This document shows positions 46,145-57,984 of a stretch of 64,000 nucleotides of DNA, piece after piece. The DNA is from Leguminivora glycinivorella (taxonomy: Eukaryota; Arthropoda; Insecta; Lepidoptera; Tortricidae): assembly GCF_023078275.1 (NCBI RefSeq), contig NC_062985.1, positions 5,084,001-5,148,000 on the forward strand. Reading direction: 5' to 3'. The stretch's first letter is position 1. Every line of letters begins with the position of its first letter. The notes under the pieces are model-generated. The model worked only from the letters and a program-made list of their open reading frames with translations, was not told where the DNA came from and searched no databases. The translations under genes were made by a program, and so were the position numbers.

Positions 46145-47540
46145 ACCTATAAAATCGAGTAACGATGCGCCATGATGCACCGTTATCTTTTTGTAAACAG
46201 GTTTGGTTACCTGCCGTTTTAAATTACTGGCATTCTTAGTAGTTTCGGAACGTAATGAAGCTAAATGAAAGTGTTCATTAAATACTACAAAGCGAAATGA
46301 TTATAACGGCAGTTTTTCAAGAATTAAGTCAAAACCAAATAAAAATAAATGAAATGTTATTTCTTTCAACCGTGCGAATATAAACCTTAAGCAGGTAACC
46401 GATAGATGTAATTAATAAAATGTTTGAGGCAATTGACAACATACGGCCAGCCTTCCTAGATTGTCATGCCTATACAGGTGTCGGTGTGTGGCTCCTACCT
46501 ACCTAGTAAACGGTTTGGTTACCTACCTAGATTGCCAAATGTTTTTAGGTACCAAAATGTTATTTGAGTTTATGTGTAGTGGGTTTATAAAATTGATTTA
46601 TTATTTACATAAATCACAGCCCGGAATCATTACAATAATTTCCGTCCAACCAAAAGAAATGATATTTATTTTTAATTAGTGAAGTTACCATCTACCTGTT
46701 GGTTGGTTTAATACACAAAATTATGTGATGTTGCTAAATTTATGAATGGTTAAGCTATTTACCTAAATAAGGGACTGAAAACCAACTGAGGGGGGACTGA
46801 AATCTTCTCGAGGCTGAGGCGTAGGGTTAGAGCCGGCGTAGCTTTATTTGACGTTCATATGCGCATTGTAATATGCCTACTTGAAAAATAAATATTTCAT
46901 TTTTTCATTTTTTTTTTTAAGGCATTTACTTGAATGATAAAATGTTGTACAACCATCACACTTAAATGTCCTATGGTAGCATTAGTCGATGTTTGAGAGT
47001 AAGGTGAAAACCAAAACAAACTAGATAAATACTTACCTAAGTATACTTCCTTACAGGGGTGAATTTACGTAAAAGTAACGTAAGTCACGACTTCATTAAG
47101 TGGTTATTTGAACTACAGCTGCAAATGAAAGGATCTATGCATATGTCGGGAAAGTAACACTTATTTAGAGATAGATTATCACTTGAACGTGAATCTTTTG
47201 AATTGATTGAACATGCCATAAAATCATGACTAATACTCTTGTCGCGGATTGACTTACGTAAACATTCCTAACGCCGATTTCGAGCAGTTTTATCTGAGTA
47301 TTTAATTACTTAAAAACCAGAAAACCAGATGGGTTCACATTAAGTGCTAAATATACCTAAAAGTGATATACAGGATGGTTCTTGATAATGAACCTAACGA
47401 CGTGTCAAATTTAACGAAAAAAAAAAACACGGTATAGAAAAAAAAAAATACATTTTTGAAGCACTTATGATAAGCAGTTTCCATCTAAGTATTAAATTAC
47501 TTTACCAGTAAAGTCGGCAGAAAAAAAAGAGGCATTAAAC
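46145..47540. other. LTR-element interior, no coding frame
   Basis: AT-rich sequence without recognisable gag. 46855-46915 has an AATAAATATTTCATTTTTTC retroposon tail. 47365-47445 matches 57990-58080 (GTGATATACAGGATGG, CGTGTCAAATTTAACG), a dispersed repeat. Confidence 0.45.
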
Positions 47541-47554
47541 GGATATGCAACTCT

Positions 47555-48765
47555 GTACATTCAATTGTATCGAACATTTAATTGGCACCTAAGTACTATG
47601 AAATTTTATGCCATTTGTGGCTGAAAATAAGGCATTAAATTGCGAATTTGGAAACAGCACATGGAGGTGCACTCTGTACATTCAATTGTATTGTTTAGTA
47701 TCGACCGTTTAAATGGCATCTAAATACTATGAAATTTTATGCCATTTGTGGCTGAAAATAAGGCATTAAATTGCGAATTTGGAAACAGCAGATTACAGAA
47801 TCTGGACATTTAATTGTCATGTGTGTGAATTGGATAACAGAAATTCTGGTTATTAAGCTAGTTAATACAGCAGATTACCGAATCTGGACATTAAATTGTC
47901 ATGGGAAAAAAACCTACTGGTAACAGAATAACAATGACCTGACCTGTACAGTGTGCACGGCTCATTCAAAGCAGATAAAATGTATCTGGTCATTAATTTG
48001 ACATGACTTTAGCCTTACGAGGATAAATATAGATATATGTGGAACCAGCAGATTACTGAATCTGGACATTTAATTGTCATGTAAAATAAATGAAAAAAAA
48101 ACATACCTTGGTTAAGGCAGATATATTTATCTGGTCATTAAATTGTTGTAAACATAGTTAAACAGCAATTAAAAAAAAAAAAAAAAAACTGAACATTGAA
48201 TTGTTGCAAATATGAGCTTAATGATAATAACCTAAACACGAAGTAAATTACGGTTATACTGGTTGAACGTGCGCTTAAATGACGCTTAGATCAGATGATA
48301 AATGCTATCTGAGCCTTCAATTGTCATAATAGTAGATTGACGTCGGTCAATAAATATCATTAAATTGAAACCGAAATAAATTGCACATATGAAAGAAAAA
48401 ATACCAAGGCATCCAGTGCCTGAGAGTCTGAGACAACTACCCCAGTAAAACACTCAAGTACAATGACTGAGTACTTTGAGATAGCATAAGTTGAAATATT
48501 TTCAATATAATATATTTTGACTTGTGTTAGTTAGAATCATTAAATTGATTGGGTACAGGTTGCCCCAAGAAAGTCCAGTATGGCTTCTTAATTGTCGTTG
48601 GAGGCATTTGACAGCGAAGGTGATCCTACATCAGTAGGAGTTCGGTAGGAGCGCTGGAAAAGAGCACTCTTTATATACCTAGATGCCGCTAACGTCAATC
48701 AGAGTGAAAAGAGTGAAAAAAAAAAAAAATAAAGACAGTTCATTGGTTTGACATTGCATTGTATA
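47555..48765 (+). repeat. Array of about 16 short hairpins with conserved loop and covarying stems
   Basis: The core CA-TTNAAT-TG is repeated while the flanking bases change as pairs. GACA/TGTC with loop TTTAAT at 47805 and 48065, and loop TTAAAT at 47887. TACA/TGTA with loop TTCAAT at 47557 and 47678. GTCA/TGAC with loop TTAATT at 47989. AACA/TGTT with loop TTGAAT at 48192. AATCA/TGATT at 48535. GCA/TGC at 47632 and 47763. Six copies follow a second stem: CAGATT/AATCTG (three), CAGATA/TATCTG (two), CAGAT/ATCTG (one). Two units of about 120 bp at 47550-47790 are direct repeats. The array is specific to the interior of the LTR element. Confidence 0.75.
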
Positions 48766-49425
48766 TAAAAAAAACACGTAGTGGTGCAGCTGAATTGAAT
48801 AAAATTAAGCGAACGCTTGATACATTTCAACAACGCGGAAAAAAAAGAAGTTGCTAACTCTGCTTACCGTCAACAAGGCTTTGTCAGTATGGGTGACCTC
48901 AAGAGAAAGACATGCCTATTTAAGTTGATCTATGATAGATTTTCAAAGACAATCTACGTCAGTTGAAAATCATTACAAAAATATATTGGTACTGAAGGTA
49001 CTCGTTATCAGTTAGGGTAATAGGTACATACTGCAGAGATTCATGTAGGTGAATCTCATACAAGTCAGGTGTCCAGTTAAAACAAATAAACTAATGGATC
49101 TGTGAGCCTCTATTGAACTAATATAGAAAAAAAAAATAAGAAATAAAAATGCTGAACTTGTTTGCGTAATTTCACGGGAGGATATTGAAATCTCACTAGT
49201 GACCTTATTTCGTCTGGTCAAGAAAATGAACAAAAGGACAACAATCAGCGGCTGAATCAGCTTTGTCTGTAGTGATTGTAAAATGTTAAATAATCACAGA
49301 TTTCAATGCTTCACGTCAATTATCTAGGTACCTAACTACTTACAATGCACATTATTTAGAAGTTAGGGAACATGATTCTATTCTATATATAAATGGATTG
49401 ATAGACGGATGTGAAGTTAAGGGTA
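48766..49425 (+). other. LTR-element interior, purine-rich; possible eroded coding DNA
   Basis: A run at 48785-48965 can be read AELNKIKRTLDTFQQR and, with a frame change, MGDLKRKTCLFKLIYDRFSK. It might be a relic of a gag-like region, but no family motif confirms it. Confidence 0.25.
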
Positions 49426-50055
49426 CAACTGAGAGAAATTTGCCTTGTGAATCTAACAAACTCGTCTTGTTGCGTGTTTATCTGTTTGAAACAATAGTAT
49501 TTTAGTAAAGGGAATAAATCACAATATTGATGATACAAGTCGAATTTGTACGAACCAAACAATAAGGTCAAACTTGTTAAAATATATTTTATTGAATCAG
49601 CCAAACATTATGTTTAAATCAATATGTGACATGTGCTTTTACAAAATCGACTTGTTGGTTTAAATAAAAGATTGGTTCAAAAAAAAAAAAAACAATAATA
49701 TTTCCTCCCACGAACGCTCCGGCTGTGGAATGAGCTATGTCAAGGTATTCCCCGATGAACTACAGTATGGGGTTCTAAAAAAAAAAGGACTATACAAGTT
49801 TCTAATGGGTCGACGACGCGCATGTGACACCCCTTGAGTTGCAGGCGTCCATAGGTTACGGTGACCGCTTTCAATTAGGAGGCCCTATAACTGTTTGCCA
49901 CCGACGTGGTATAAAAAAAAATGTAGAAGGAAGTGTAACTACACTTAACAACATCAAACTTGTAGTTGGAATGAAAGAACACGTAGGCGCAATTAAAAAA
50001 AAAAAAAAATAGAAATGTTGAACGAACATTAAATCTAGTTGTTTTTCTCTCCGTG
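49426..50055. mobile_element. Mariner-like MITE (same family as 42075-42323), interrupted
   Basis: Starts CAACTGAGAGAAATTTGC, contains GAATCAGCCAAACATTATG and AAAATCGACTTGTTGGTTT, and ends AGTTGTTTTTCTCTCCGTG. It is split by the LINE insertion at 49690-49920. Confidence 0.7.
49690..49920 (+). mobile_element. Family C LINE 3' end inserted in the MITE
   Basis: The + strand reads a decayed RT end (LWNELCQGIP-like, then GLYKFLMGRRRAC), then GTTTGCCACCGACGTGGTAT and a poly(A). It matches 38273-38432. Confidence 0.7.
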
Positions 50056-50349
50056 TGACACATAAATAAACGCTGAGTCTGTCAAGATATAACATCTCCT
50101 GAAGGAATTTAAAGACACAGCTGCAAAAACAAATTCAAATCGTGGTACCTGGGGAGAAACACTGTGCTTACCTACTACGAGGTAGTTACCTCGTAGTTCG
50201 GTGAGCTGTATAAGTATTCTGTTACTCCTGTTACTCCGGTCAATTTCAGTATGACTTGATGCCTTGTAAATGGGCATGCTGATTTGTTCGGTTAACAGCG
50301 CAAAGAAAGTAAATGAAGGAGATAATATTTGGGTAATAATTTAGATAAT

Positions 50350-50515
50350 ATTTTATCAAAGGAATGGAATGCACTCCCACCATAGATGTTCCCAGAAAAA
50401 TACGACCTCGGTCTCTTTAAGATAAAAGTGAATATACTAAGTATTACTGAATCGGTGAGCTCCATCTTCGACTATATCTTCACCTTCCATCGGGTGTGAC
50501 TATGGTCAATCGCCA
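50350..50515 (+). mobile_element. CR1-like LINE, C-terminal remnant
   Basis: The + strand reads EWNALPP, then MFPEKYDLGLFKIKVNILS, the usual W-N-x-L-P then F-K-x-x-V-N end of ORF2, degenerate. Confidence 0.6.
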
Positions 50516-50519
50516 ATCA

Positions 50520-52200
50520 GCCAAAAAAAAAAAAAGTGGTTTTGTAATTACTTTAATAATCATATTATAAAATAGCCTAGCCTAAGAGTTAAGATCTTAA
50601 GATAGATAAAGAGATAATAATAATAAAAAAAAGATGTTGATAAAATACTTTAAAAGAAAAGTGTTATCTAAAATATATACATACTGTGTAGATATAAATC
50701 GGATGTTAGTATAATTGGGTCAATTGGGTAAGCACTTCTTAAATAGTATATGAACAGCTATCTATTTTAGAAAATTAATCGTTGATTACTTTGTGTGGTA
50801 CAAAGTATCTACGAGAAAGAAAGCTGATCATGATGAAACAAAATCAATAAAACGATAAAGTGGATACGTGACCCTGAATAGGATTTTAATGCATATTCTA
50901 TATAGTATCTCTATGTATTACAATGCAATGAATCACGAGCCCTTTCGATCCAGAAAAAAACAGTAGACAGTAAAAGTTTTAATAACTATGCACTGCAATT
51001 TATAATTAAATTTATGAGTAGATCCAACTAAACATTATAATATCCGTAAGTATTATGAATTGCATTAGATGAAATGAAAAATGAAATAAATGTTTATTCA
51101 AAAACTAAACCTACAACTAAATTTATCTTCTGCCAAACCAGAGTATGGTTTGTCGGCAGACGAGGCTCCAGATACATTAGGTTCTATAACTAAATACTTA
51201 TATGTACTATTTACTAGTTACTAGCAATAATAGGTGCATATAATGAAGTATAGGGCCGATACAATCAGTTATCAATGTTATCATCAATAATTACCTAATA
51301 TACATTAGACGCCTGACAAGCGACCTATTAAAAAAAAAATAATAATAATAATGTAAATCATGAAAAGGTATGAAATTAGTGAAATATTATTGTACGAGCC
51401 GTACACCTTAGATGATATGATTCTTGATGGTTGATGGTAGTCTTGATAGAAACACTGATTTTTGATACACTTATAAATTTATTGATAACCAAGGTATACT
51501 GAGTACTAGCTAGGAGCACGTATAAACATAAACTAATGCATAAATCGATGTATAGCGTAATCGCAAATACAGCGATCAATCAATCAATCAATCATTATTT
51601 ATTTGCAATAAAACATAACTAAATGCATGCAAATGCAATCAAGCAATGCAAAGCAATTCTAATCAAGTCATAATTATATTAATTTTAATGCTGACGCGAG
51701 AAATGTGCGATGCTTGCATTGTACAATTATATTGTATGATTTGTATGCTATTGAAGAAAGAAAAAAACAATCATATATGTATATAAAAAAATGTACTAAT
51801 CTAGTTTTCAAAACAGTCTGAATTGAAAAAGGTAACAGATTTAAAGAAGAAGGAGGGAGACTGACATCTAGGAATTGTAGTTAATAAAACACACAAGTAT
51901 GTTTGAGTATACACTGCAGGTGGTGGTGCAGCGTCCGCTCTGAGTCAACCCTCAGACCGGAATGTCCTAAACATATGACTAAAGATAGAAAATTAATCCC
52001 TAATTATAACTACTTCACATACAGTACTAAGTGGTAAAGACGGAGATGATCAAGTTAGGAATGACGAAAGTGGGCAGACAATTAGAAGAAACGTAGTTCA
52101 TTAAAAAGAAAAAAAAAAGAGATACACGGCACAGCATGGCAAGTATTTGAATTAAAACTAAATTGACCTATTATTTAAATATTTATAAAAAAAAAAATTA
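50520..52200. other. LTR-element interior, 3' part, no gene recognised
   Basis: AT-rich and purine-rich on +. 51070-51180 resembles a reversed LINE tail (ATGAAATAAATGTTTATTCA). 51580-51680 has CAATCAATCAAT and AATGCAAATGCAATC simple repeats. No RT, RNase H or integrase frame. Confidence 0.45.
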
Positions 52201-52214
52201 AAACAAGAAAGGGA
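52200..52214 (+). promoter_or_regulatory. Polypurine tract
   Basis: AAAACAAGAAAGGGA immediately before the 3' LTR, the expected primer for plus-strand DNA synthesis. One C interrupts the purine run. Confidence 0.75.
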
Positions 52215-52335
52215 TGTAGTGTATAGGTGTCTCGAGTACATATGGCAGTCGGTGTCCGAGTGTGATGGAGCACGGACGTGCGGTGTGTATTGGCGAGCCA
52301 ACCCGATGTATATAGTGTAATAGCGTGACATTACA
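52215..52335 (+). repeat. 3' LTR (121 bp)
   Basis: Identical to the 5' LTR at 44822-44942 and followed by the CCTTC target duplication. Confidence 0.92.
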
Positions 52336-52340
52336 CCTTC

Positions 52341-53628
52341 TACCGAATATACCATACGTTTGTATACGTTCTATTACTTACCCCATAGTTCGCAATTTCT
52401 ATTGACGGCCATTATCCTTCCCCGAAAATATGTAAGTTGCAATCGATCTAGAAAAAAAAATTGCTGGTGTGTGCAATTTACCACTAAATTGACCTCTGGC
52501 GTCATCAAGGTTTCAATAAAATTATCTCACCTGAATATACGTAGTGTGACTCGTAAAAATACGCACAAATTAACACTGATAACATGTACCTAAGTTACCT
52601 AACCCGTGTAAGCCTACATACATGTTTTATTGTTTCCACATTATAAATGTTTTTTTTTGTATAAACATGCGTCTTCTCCTCGTCCATTGGAGTATGGCTT
52701 TTTACCGAGCCGAGTCCGCCCGTAATTGGGAAAGATGAGGTAGTTCGCTCCATTAACGTCCCCCAAAGAAAAAGGGGGGAACATGTACGGAATTCGCACG
52801 TTTTCATGACGTTTGCTTTTAGTCAGCAGTATTGCCTCATGATACGAAAGTAAGAAATAGCAGAGATAAAGACAATACATTTATGTTCATATGAAGTTTT
52901 CGGGTAGGTGTGCTATTTTTCTGGCAGTAAAGGCATATTTATAGATATTTTTCTAAATCACGAATGAAGTGACACTAGTGACTTCCTTCCGATATTTAGT
53001 TCATCGATAACTTACATTATAATATGTCATTCATTATTATAATTACATATGTTATTAATTATTGCCATGGTACTGGATCTTGAGTAGTTTCATGTGCTCG
53101 GCCTACCCCGTTTAGGGAATATAGGCTTAAATTTAGGTGTATATAACATTAATGTTTTATACAAATGTCACATGTTTGAAAATAAATGGACAATAATAAT
53201 AAAACGAACCATATTTTAATAGTTTACATAAATTCTTGCATCATTATTCAAAATTTAAAGGTATTAGGGGTAGTTAATTAACCGTATGTAAGGCTATTTT
53301 ATCGATAAAAGGATTGTCGATGTATTTATTTTGTCAAGCACTTACAACTTGACGTTTGTGCCAAAAAATATCTAGGTATATTTATAATACAGCTGGAAAC
53401 TTTGCCCGATTTTGTCTTAGTATGAGAGAATGTTGCACTTAACCATATTAATAACATAATTTTACATAATCCCACTCTTGACATTTTCTCGCAAACAGAG
53501 CCTAAGGTCTAAACAGAGTCCTAGCCACTGCAGCCCACTACAAATTCAAAATTTATACTGAAATAGATACCAAACACTAAAGAAAAAGCGATTAAGCCCA
53601 CTGGTAGCCATGTTCAGTTTATAATTTA
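52341..53628. other. No gene recognised
   Basis: 52630-52780 has a poly(T) start and GC-richer sequence (CCATTGGAGTATGGCTTTTT) that looks like a retroposon piece. 53075-53120 is a diverged relative of 22925-23115. The rest is AT-rich. Confidence 0.4.
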
Positions 53629-53740
53629 TTTATTTATTTATTTAGGTAATTACAAACATAAATCTCTAATTAATTTACATAGAATCGTTAAACCAATAAG
53701 GTTTGTTTCGATACCTATTCCATTCCGTGGTAGATGTTAT
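53629..53740 (-). mobile_element. LINE 3' tail in reverse orientation
   Basis: (TTTA)n, GGTAATTACAAACATAAA and AATAAGGTTTGTTTCGATAC, as at 43630-43765. Confidence 0.5.
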
Positions 53741-54501
53741 ACAATACAACAATCATATAATTATGTAGGTATTCTATTCATTATACATATTATAACCAAA
53801 ACAAGAAACCGACAACATTGCACTGAGCGCAAATAGCATTTATATACTAAATAGAAAAAGAAAACAAATGGGAATCAATTCTGACACTACTATAGTATTT
53901 TATGCAACTGGTGGTTAAAAGAGGTCAAAAAAGGTGAGTGGCGTGGGTAACAATTTGAGGCGAAGCCGAAAATTGTTAATAAAGACGCCACGAGCATTTT
54001 TTGACTCAGTTAAACACCGTTGCATACAATACTTTTTCTACGACCAAGCACTTATTTTGAAAGAAAATTATAAATCAACAAATACCTACTTTCAGTCATC
54101 TTAGTTATCTAGTGGACCGCCTACCATTTTGAATATGCAGTTTGAGTGCAAACATGAAAATAAAACTGTCTATGGTATGGTTCTTTGAAGCCTGGCCACT
54201 AAGACGAATCGAGCCGAGTTGAGTCGAGTTCTCATACATTTGAATGCGATTCGACGCGTCGCCAATGAACGCAGTAGAAAACGAAGGAGTCTCGACTCTG
54301 CGAATTGGTTTGTTAAGTTGGTAGCAATGTATTTACTGAACTGTAACAGCTATATCGTGCTACTGCTACTAAATGTTTTCAGGGTATAGACTAGATAGAC
54401 TTGTCCTGACATCTTTTATGTAGGGTTTTAAAGTTCTATGCACGACCTTGTAACTCACGAATAACAGTACGGGAGTAGAAAAAATATTTTTAAGTTATTT
54501 T
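53741..54501. other. No gene recognised; MITE-like pieces
   Basis: 53935-54010 has short inverted words (TTTGAGGCGAAGCCGAAAAT, GTGGCG...CGCCAC). 54190-54310 has GAGCCGAGTTGAGTCGAG and CGATTCGACGCGTCG. Neither is coding. Confidence 0.4.
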
Positions 54502-54927
54502 TTAAATTTTATCTTTTTGAATCTGTTCCAGCATTCCCTTTTTAAGATAACTTTTGATATTATTAGGTGTAAGTTCAGCTTTCCATTCCGATGGTAGTTT
54601 ATTTATTAGGTCTGGTAGTATATATTGCGATGTTCTTTGTCCATAGAAATTTTTAAATTGAAGTTCCTTCAACATATGATTTATAACTTGCCGGGTCGTT
54701 TTTGGGTGATCAACTAAATGCTGTATTTCTGTTCTAAAATATTGTTCCTTCAGGATTTGATATTTAAATTTCACATGTACTGGTAAAACTTTGCAGAAAC
54801 TAAATAGGTCTATATCAGATTTACGGTTATTTCTAATACTGAAAGGGACAACAAGCTTAAGTAACCTAACCTGCAGATTGTATATTTTGTCAAGATGAGA
54901 CTTAAAGGTGCGCCCGTAGCTAGTCAA
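54502..54927 (-). mobile_element. LINE ORF2 C-terminal fragment (141 codons, open)
   Basis: The - strand frame reads SYGRTFKSHLDKIYNLQVRL, LLKLVVPFSIRNNRKSD, LPVHVKFKYQILKEQYF and LINKLPSEWKAEL, then stops. This is the region after the RT domain of a CR1-like lepidopteran LINE: a Y-G-R start, then a K-L-P-x-x-W end. It is truncated upstream where the Lep1 copy at 54956 begins. Confidence 0.75.
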
Positions 54928-54955
54928 ACCGTATGAAATAATGTTTTTATATTAT

Positions 54956-55205
54956 ACTAGCTTTTGCCCGCGGCTCCGCTCGCGTTACAAAGAGAAAAAG
55001 TAGCCTATGTCACACTCCATCCCTTCAACTATCTCCTCTTAAAAAATCACGACAATTTGATGCTCCGTTTTGCTGTGAAAGGCGGACAAACAAACAGACA
55101 CACACACTTCCTCCTCGAGAATCACTCTATTCATTGGTGAAAACCGTATGAAAATCCGTTCAGTAGTTATTGAATTTATCGCGAATACACACACATACAT
55201 AGAGA
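54956..55205 (-). mobile_element. Lep1-like Helitron, reverse copy
   Basis: ACTAGCTTTTGCCCGCGGCT, GCCTATGTCACACTCCATCC, then AAACAAACAGACACACACAC and AAAATCCGTTCAGTAGTT. The GC-rich ACTAG end is well kept. Confidence 0.7.
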
Positions 55206-55539
55206 AATAATTTGATTTGTTACATAAAAATATGTGTAAACTACAAACGGCGTTATTTACTTAATACACAATTAATATTATAGTATTAATAAAGGTAAGA
55301 TTTGGAGAGTTCCCAAGTATTACGAGTTTAACATAAGTAAGAATCGGGAATTCGACCCTCCTCTCTAACTGTAACTGTTATTGGGTAACCAGTTTGAATT
55401 TATAATTAATTGCGTGAAAATACGGTAAATGTTTAACGAGTTTCCCAAATTACAGCTGTTATGCGTTTGGGTAACAGTTATTTATCCGTTTTAGAAGACA
55501 GTAAATCTTGGTAAATGTTTATTTATTTATTGAAGTGAC

Positions 55540-56581
55540 CAGCGCCGGCCCGTGCACTTGATCAGGGTAGAGCGAGTTTGAGTTTCGGCGCCCTTGGGAA
55601 GAAGTTTTACGACGTATATAAAAAAAATCGCGAGCGTAGCGAGCGCGAATTTTTTTTCATAGTAATGCCGTAATTTGAAGATTAACGCAATACCTACATA
55701 ATTTATGGATTTCATCATACAGAGTACGAAAGGGACAAGGGTTGACGTAGGGCTGAAAGTGTAGGTATATCATGTACATAAAATAACAAACAAAATGGAG
55801 TACTATAGTGGCCAAGTCAGGAAAGCAGATTTGAAATCAAAACGCGAGAGCGGAATTTTTCCTAAGTAACTAAAAGAGAACGACATAAATAGTAATTTTT
55901 TTCCTATTGACACAATTTATTAAGACTTAACTCGCTAGCGGGGAAGCAGCGAGCTTCCAAGCTTTTATGAACTGCAGAGCTGCGGTCTTTGGCATATTTT
56001 GGGGTATTTTGACTTCACAGGGCGCCTATGTTTCCGACTTTTAGGCCTTATATTTCGCCATCACTATTATTTCTATAATACTAAGAGTTATAATTAAGAC
56101 TAACCGCGAACTCGATCGTCACCGTCGGGATGCTCATTTCGGTAGTTTGCTACTAAGTGCCCTTCGGAATCTTATAGTCCTTTGAAGTTCGCTAATCATC
56201 TCCTGTGACGGCTGTGACTCACAAAATTGCGCCTCTGTGAGTCGTTTTTGCGCCTTTGGTTTTATGAGGAGCTCCGCTTTGGACTATCGAATAGACTCAT
56301 ATTTTTGCATTTAGATAACGTAACTTTGTCGTTGGGCCGCACAACAATGTGATTCGTCAAGGGCTAGAATCGTCATTTTACGGCGCCCTAGCAGCAGCGC
56401 CCTTTTGAATGTTGGTATATGTTGGCAATGTGGTGCAACTTTCCACTTAATCTGAATTAAATACAAATGTAGATTTTCAATAGCTGGATTAATTCCAGAC
56501 TCCCCTCGCCATTTTGGCGCCCCCTTACCATGTGGCGCCTAGAGCGGCCGCTCCACTCGCTCTACCCTTAATCCGGCTCTG
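55540..56581. mobile_element. Non-autonomous hAT-type element (1042 bp)
   Basis: GAAGTGAC on both sides (55532-55539, 56582-56589) is an 8-bp target duplication. Ends are CAGCGCCGGCCCGTG and CCGGCTCTG, with inner inverted AGGGTAGAGCGAGT and ACTCGCTCTACCCT. CAG...CTG ends plus an 8-bp duplication define hAT. The interior has GGCGCCC and GCGAGCG...CGCTCGC words and no transposase frame. Confidence 0.85.
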
Positions 56582-56589
56582 GAAGTGAC

Positions 56590-56850
56590 ACTTCTACGTA
56601 ATGCGACTTCCAACTGACAGCGCGTAACACTCAGTCATTGTTACTTTGCGTGGAATGCCGCTCACTCAGCACGTAACATTCTGTCAGCGCGTAACATTAT
56701 GTCTCAACGCGACTCACTCATTCCATTCATTCACTTATTCACTCAGTCAGTGACAGAACAGAATGCCCAGACTGGTTTTGAATGGTGGAATGGTTGGTGG
56801 TTGGAATGTGTGTGTTTTATATTTAGATCGAGCGCAAAATGAGTTTATGG
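56590..56850 (-). repeat. Family I dispersed repeat, reverse copy
   Basis: Complement of 39338-39565: ACTTCCAACTGACAGCGCGT, CAGCGCGTAACATT, TCACTCAGTCAGTGACAG, TGGTGGAATGGTTGG. The hAT element sits at its edge. Confidence 0.65.
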
Positions 56851-57264
56851 TTTTTTTAGAATTTCCTATTACTTAGAATTATTTTAGTAATATCAAAGAC
56901 ATCTAAGAAAAAACGTTCTTCGGAATCATGAACAAATATGTGCGCTCGTCTAGATGGCGCTATATGTCTGGTTGATTCTCAGCTAGATGGCGCTAATACA
57001 TATCGATACCTTTGGGTTCAATTGGCGTAAAGGACAAAATGCAGGTTTTCAGGAGAAGCAAAAAACAACTTTTTTTTTAGAAAAATGTTTATATCTTTTT
57101 TGTTTTTTGACCTATATTTGTGACTTATATAGAAAAACCTGTAGATTTTTAGTATCCTTAACCTAGTGTAGCAACCGTAGTGATAAACTAAACGGTTTAG
57201 AAGTTAGATGGTTGTAAAGGACACGTAAAAATGCTATGGACGTCCTTTACACCCACGATTTTTT

Positions 57265-57370
57265 TGGGATGACCCCCCCCCCCTGGAGCTTAAGTTGGCC
57301 ATACAAATAGACCACGTGACCCCCCCCTGGGGCCCCGGGCCTTTACCACGTGACCCCCCCCTGGGCACGA
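57265..57370. repeat. C-rich tandem repeat
   Basis: CCACGTGACCCCCCCCTGGG occurs twice 37 bp apart, and a C9 run lies just upstream (57280). Reverse frames across it are glycine-rich artefacts. Confidence 0.75.
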
Positions 57371-57984
57371 AGCTGGATCCGCGCTTGTCGGCAAAGCGCA
57401 TATAACAACTCTGTCCAGACATCCATCATCACAATGGTAAACCTTTATTTCCACCGACGTAGTATAAAAAGGCACGATTAAAATAAGCCTTTGTGTAAAG
57501 TAAAGCACACGCACAAAGCCATGACCTCATTGCTGTGGTCATTACCAGAGTGCAGAGGGTAATGACTCCTACACAGTTTTTTAGCAATTCACAGGATTCT
57601 GCCTGACCGCTCGCTAATGTACCTGAAGGGTCAAATATCGTTCAACTATGGTAAATAAATTACTTAATTCATCATAATTAATAACAGTATACACCCTGTT
57701 ATTATTGAATTCCGTTAACTTTAAGGGAAGATTCTTTAGATCAAATACAATTAATTTATCTAAGAAACTAGCGTCTCAACTCATGCGGTTACTGAGTTAT
57801 TAAAAAAAATAAAGATAATTATTGAACACGTGTGTGACAGCCTTTACCAATTCCTAATGTTATTTGTTTTGACATGTGCCGTCAATCACTTGACACTAGC
57901 TCGAATGTTATTTTTAAGGGTCTCTCACACTAATAAATTCATTTATGATGTGTAAAAATGATAAAAATTTTTTTTGCGAATTTA

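Larger units (their letters stand above)
44822..52335 (+). mobile_element. Large non-autonomous LTR retrotransposon (7514 bp) with identical LTRs and no gag-pol
   Basis: Two identical 121-bp repeats beginning TGTAGTG and ending TTACA lie 7.4 kb apart. CCTTC flanks both ends (44817-44821, 52336-52340) as a 5-bp target duplication. A primer-binding-site-like AGTGGCGACGAGGAT follows the 5' LTR and a purine tract AAAACAAGAAAGGGA precedes the 3' LTR. The 7.27-kb interior has no frame longer than about 80 codons and no protease, RT or integrase motif, so proteins must come from another element. It carries other insertions: a Lep1 Helitron, a mariner-like MITE with a LINE tail inside, and a CR1 remnant. 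It also carries the hairpin array at 47555-48765. The PBS sequence suggests Ty3/gypsy affinity. LTRs this short are unusual for such a long element. Confidence 0.88.

Noticed and set aside
47555..48765. CRISPR-like array
   Set aside because: Eukaryotic context, irregular spacing, repeats of about 14-34 bp that vary in paired fashion, and no unique spacers of constant length.
48785..48965. gag gene of the LTR element
   Set aside because: Only short suggestive stretches in shifting frames; no capsid or zinc-knuckle motif.
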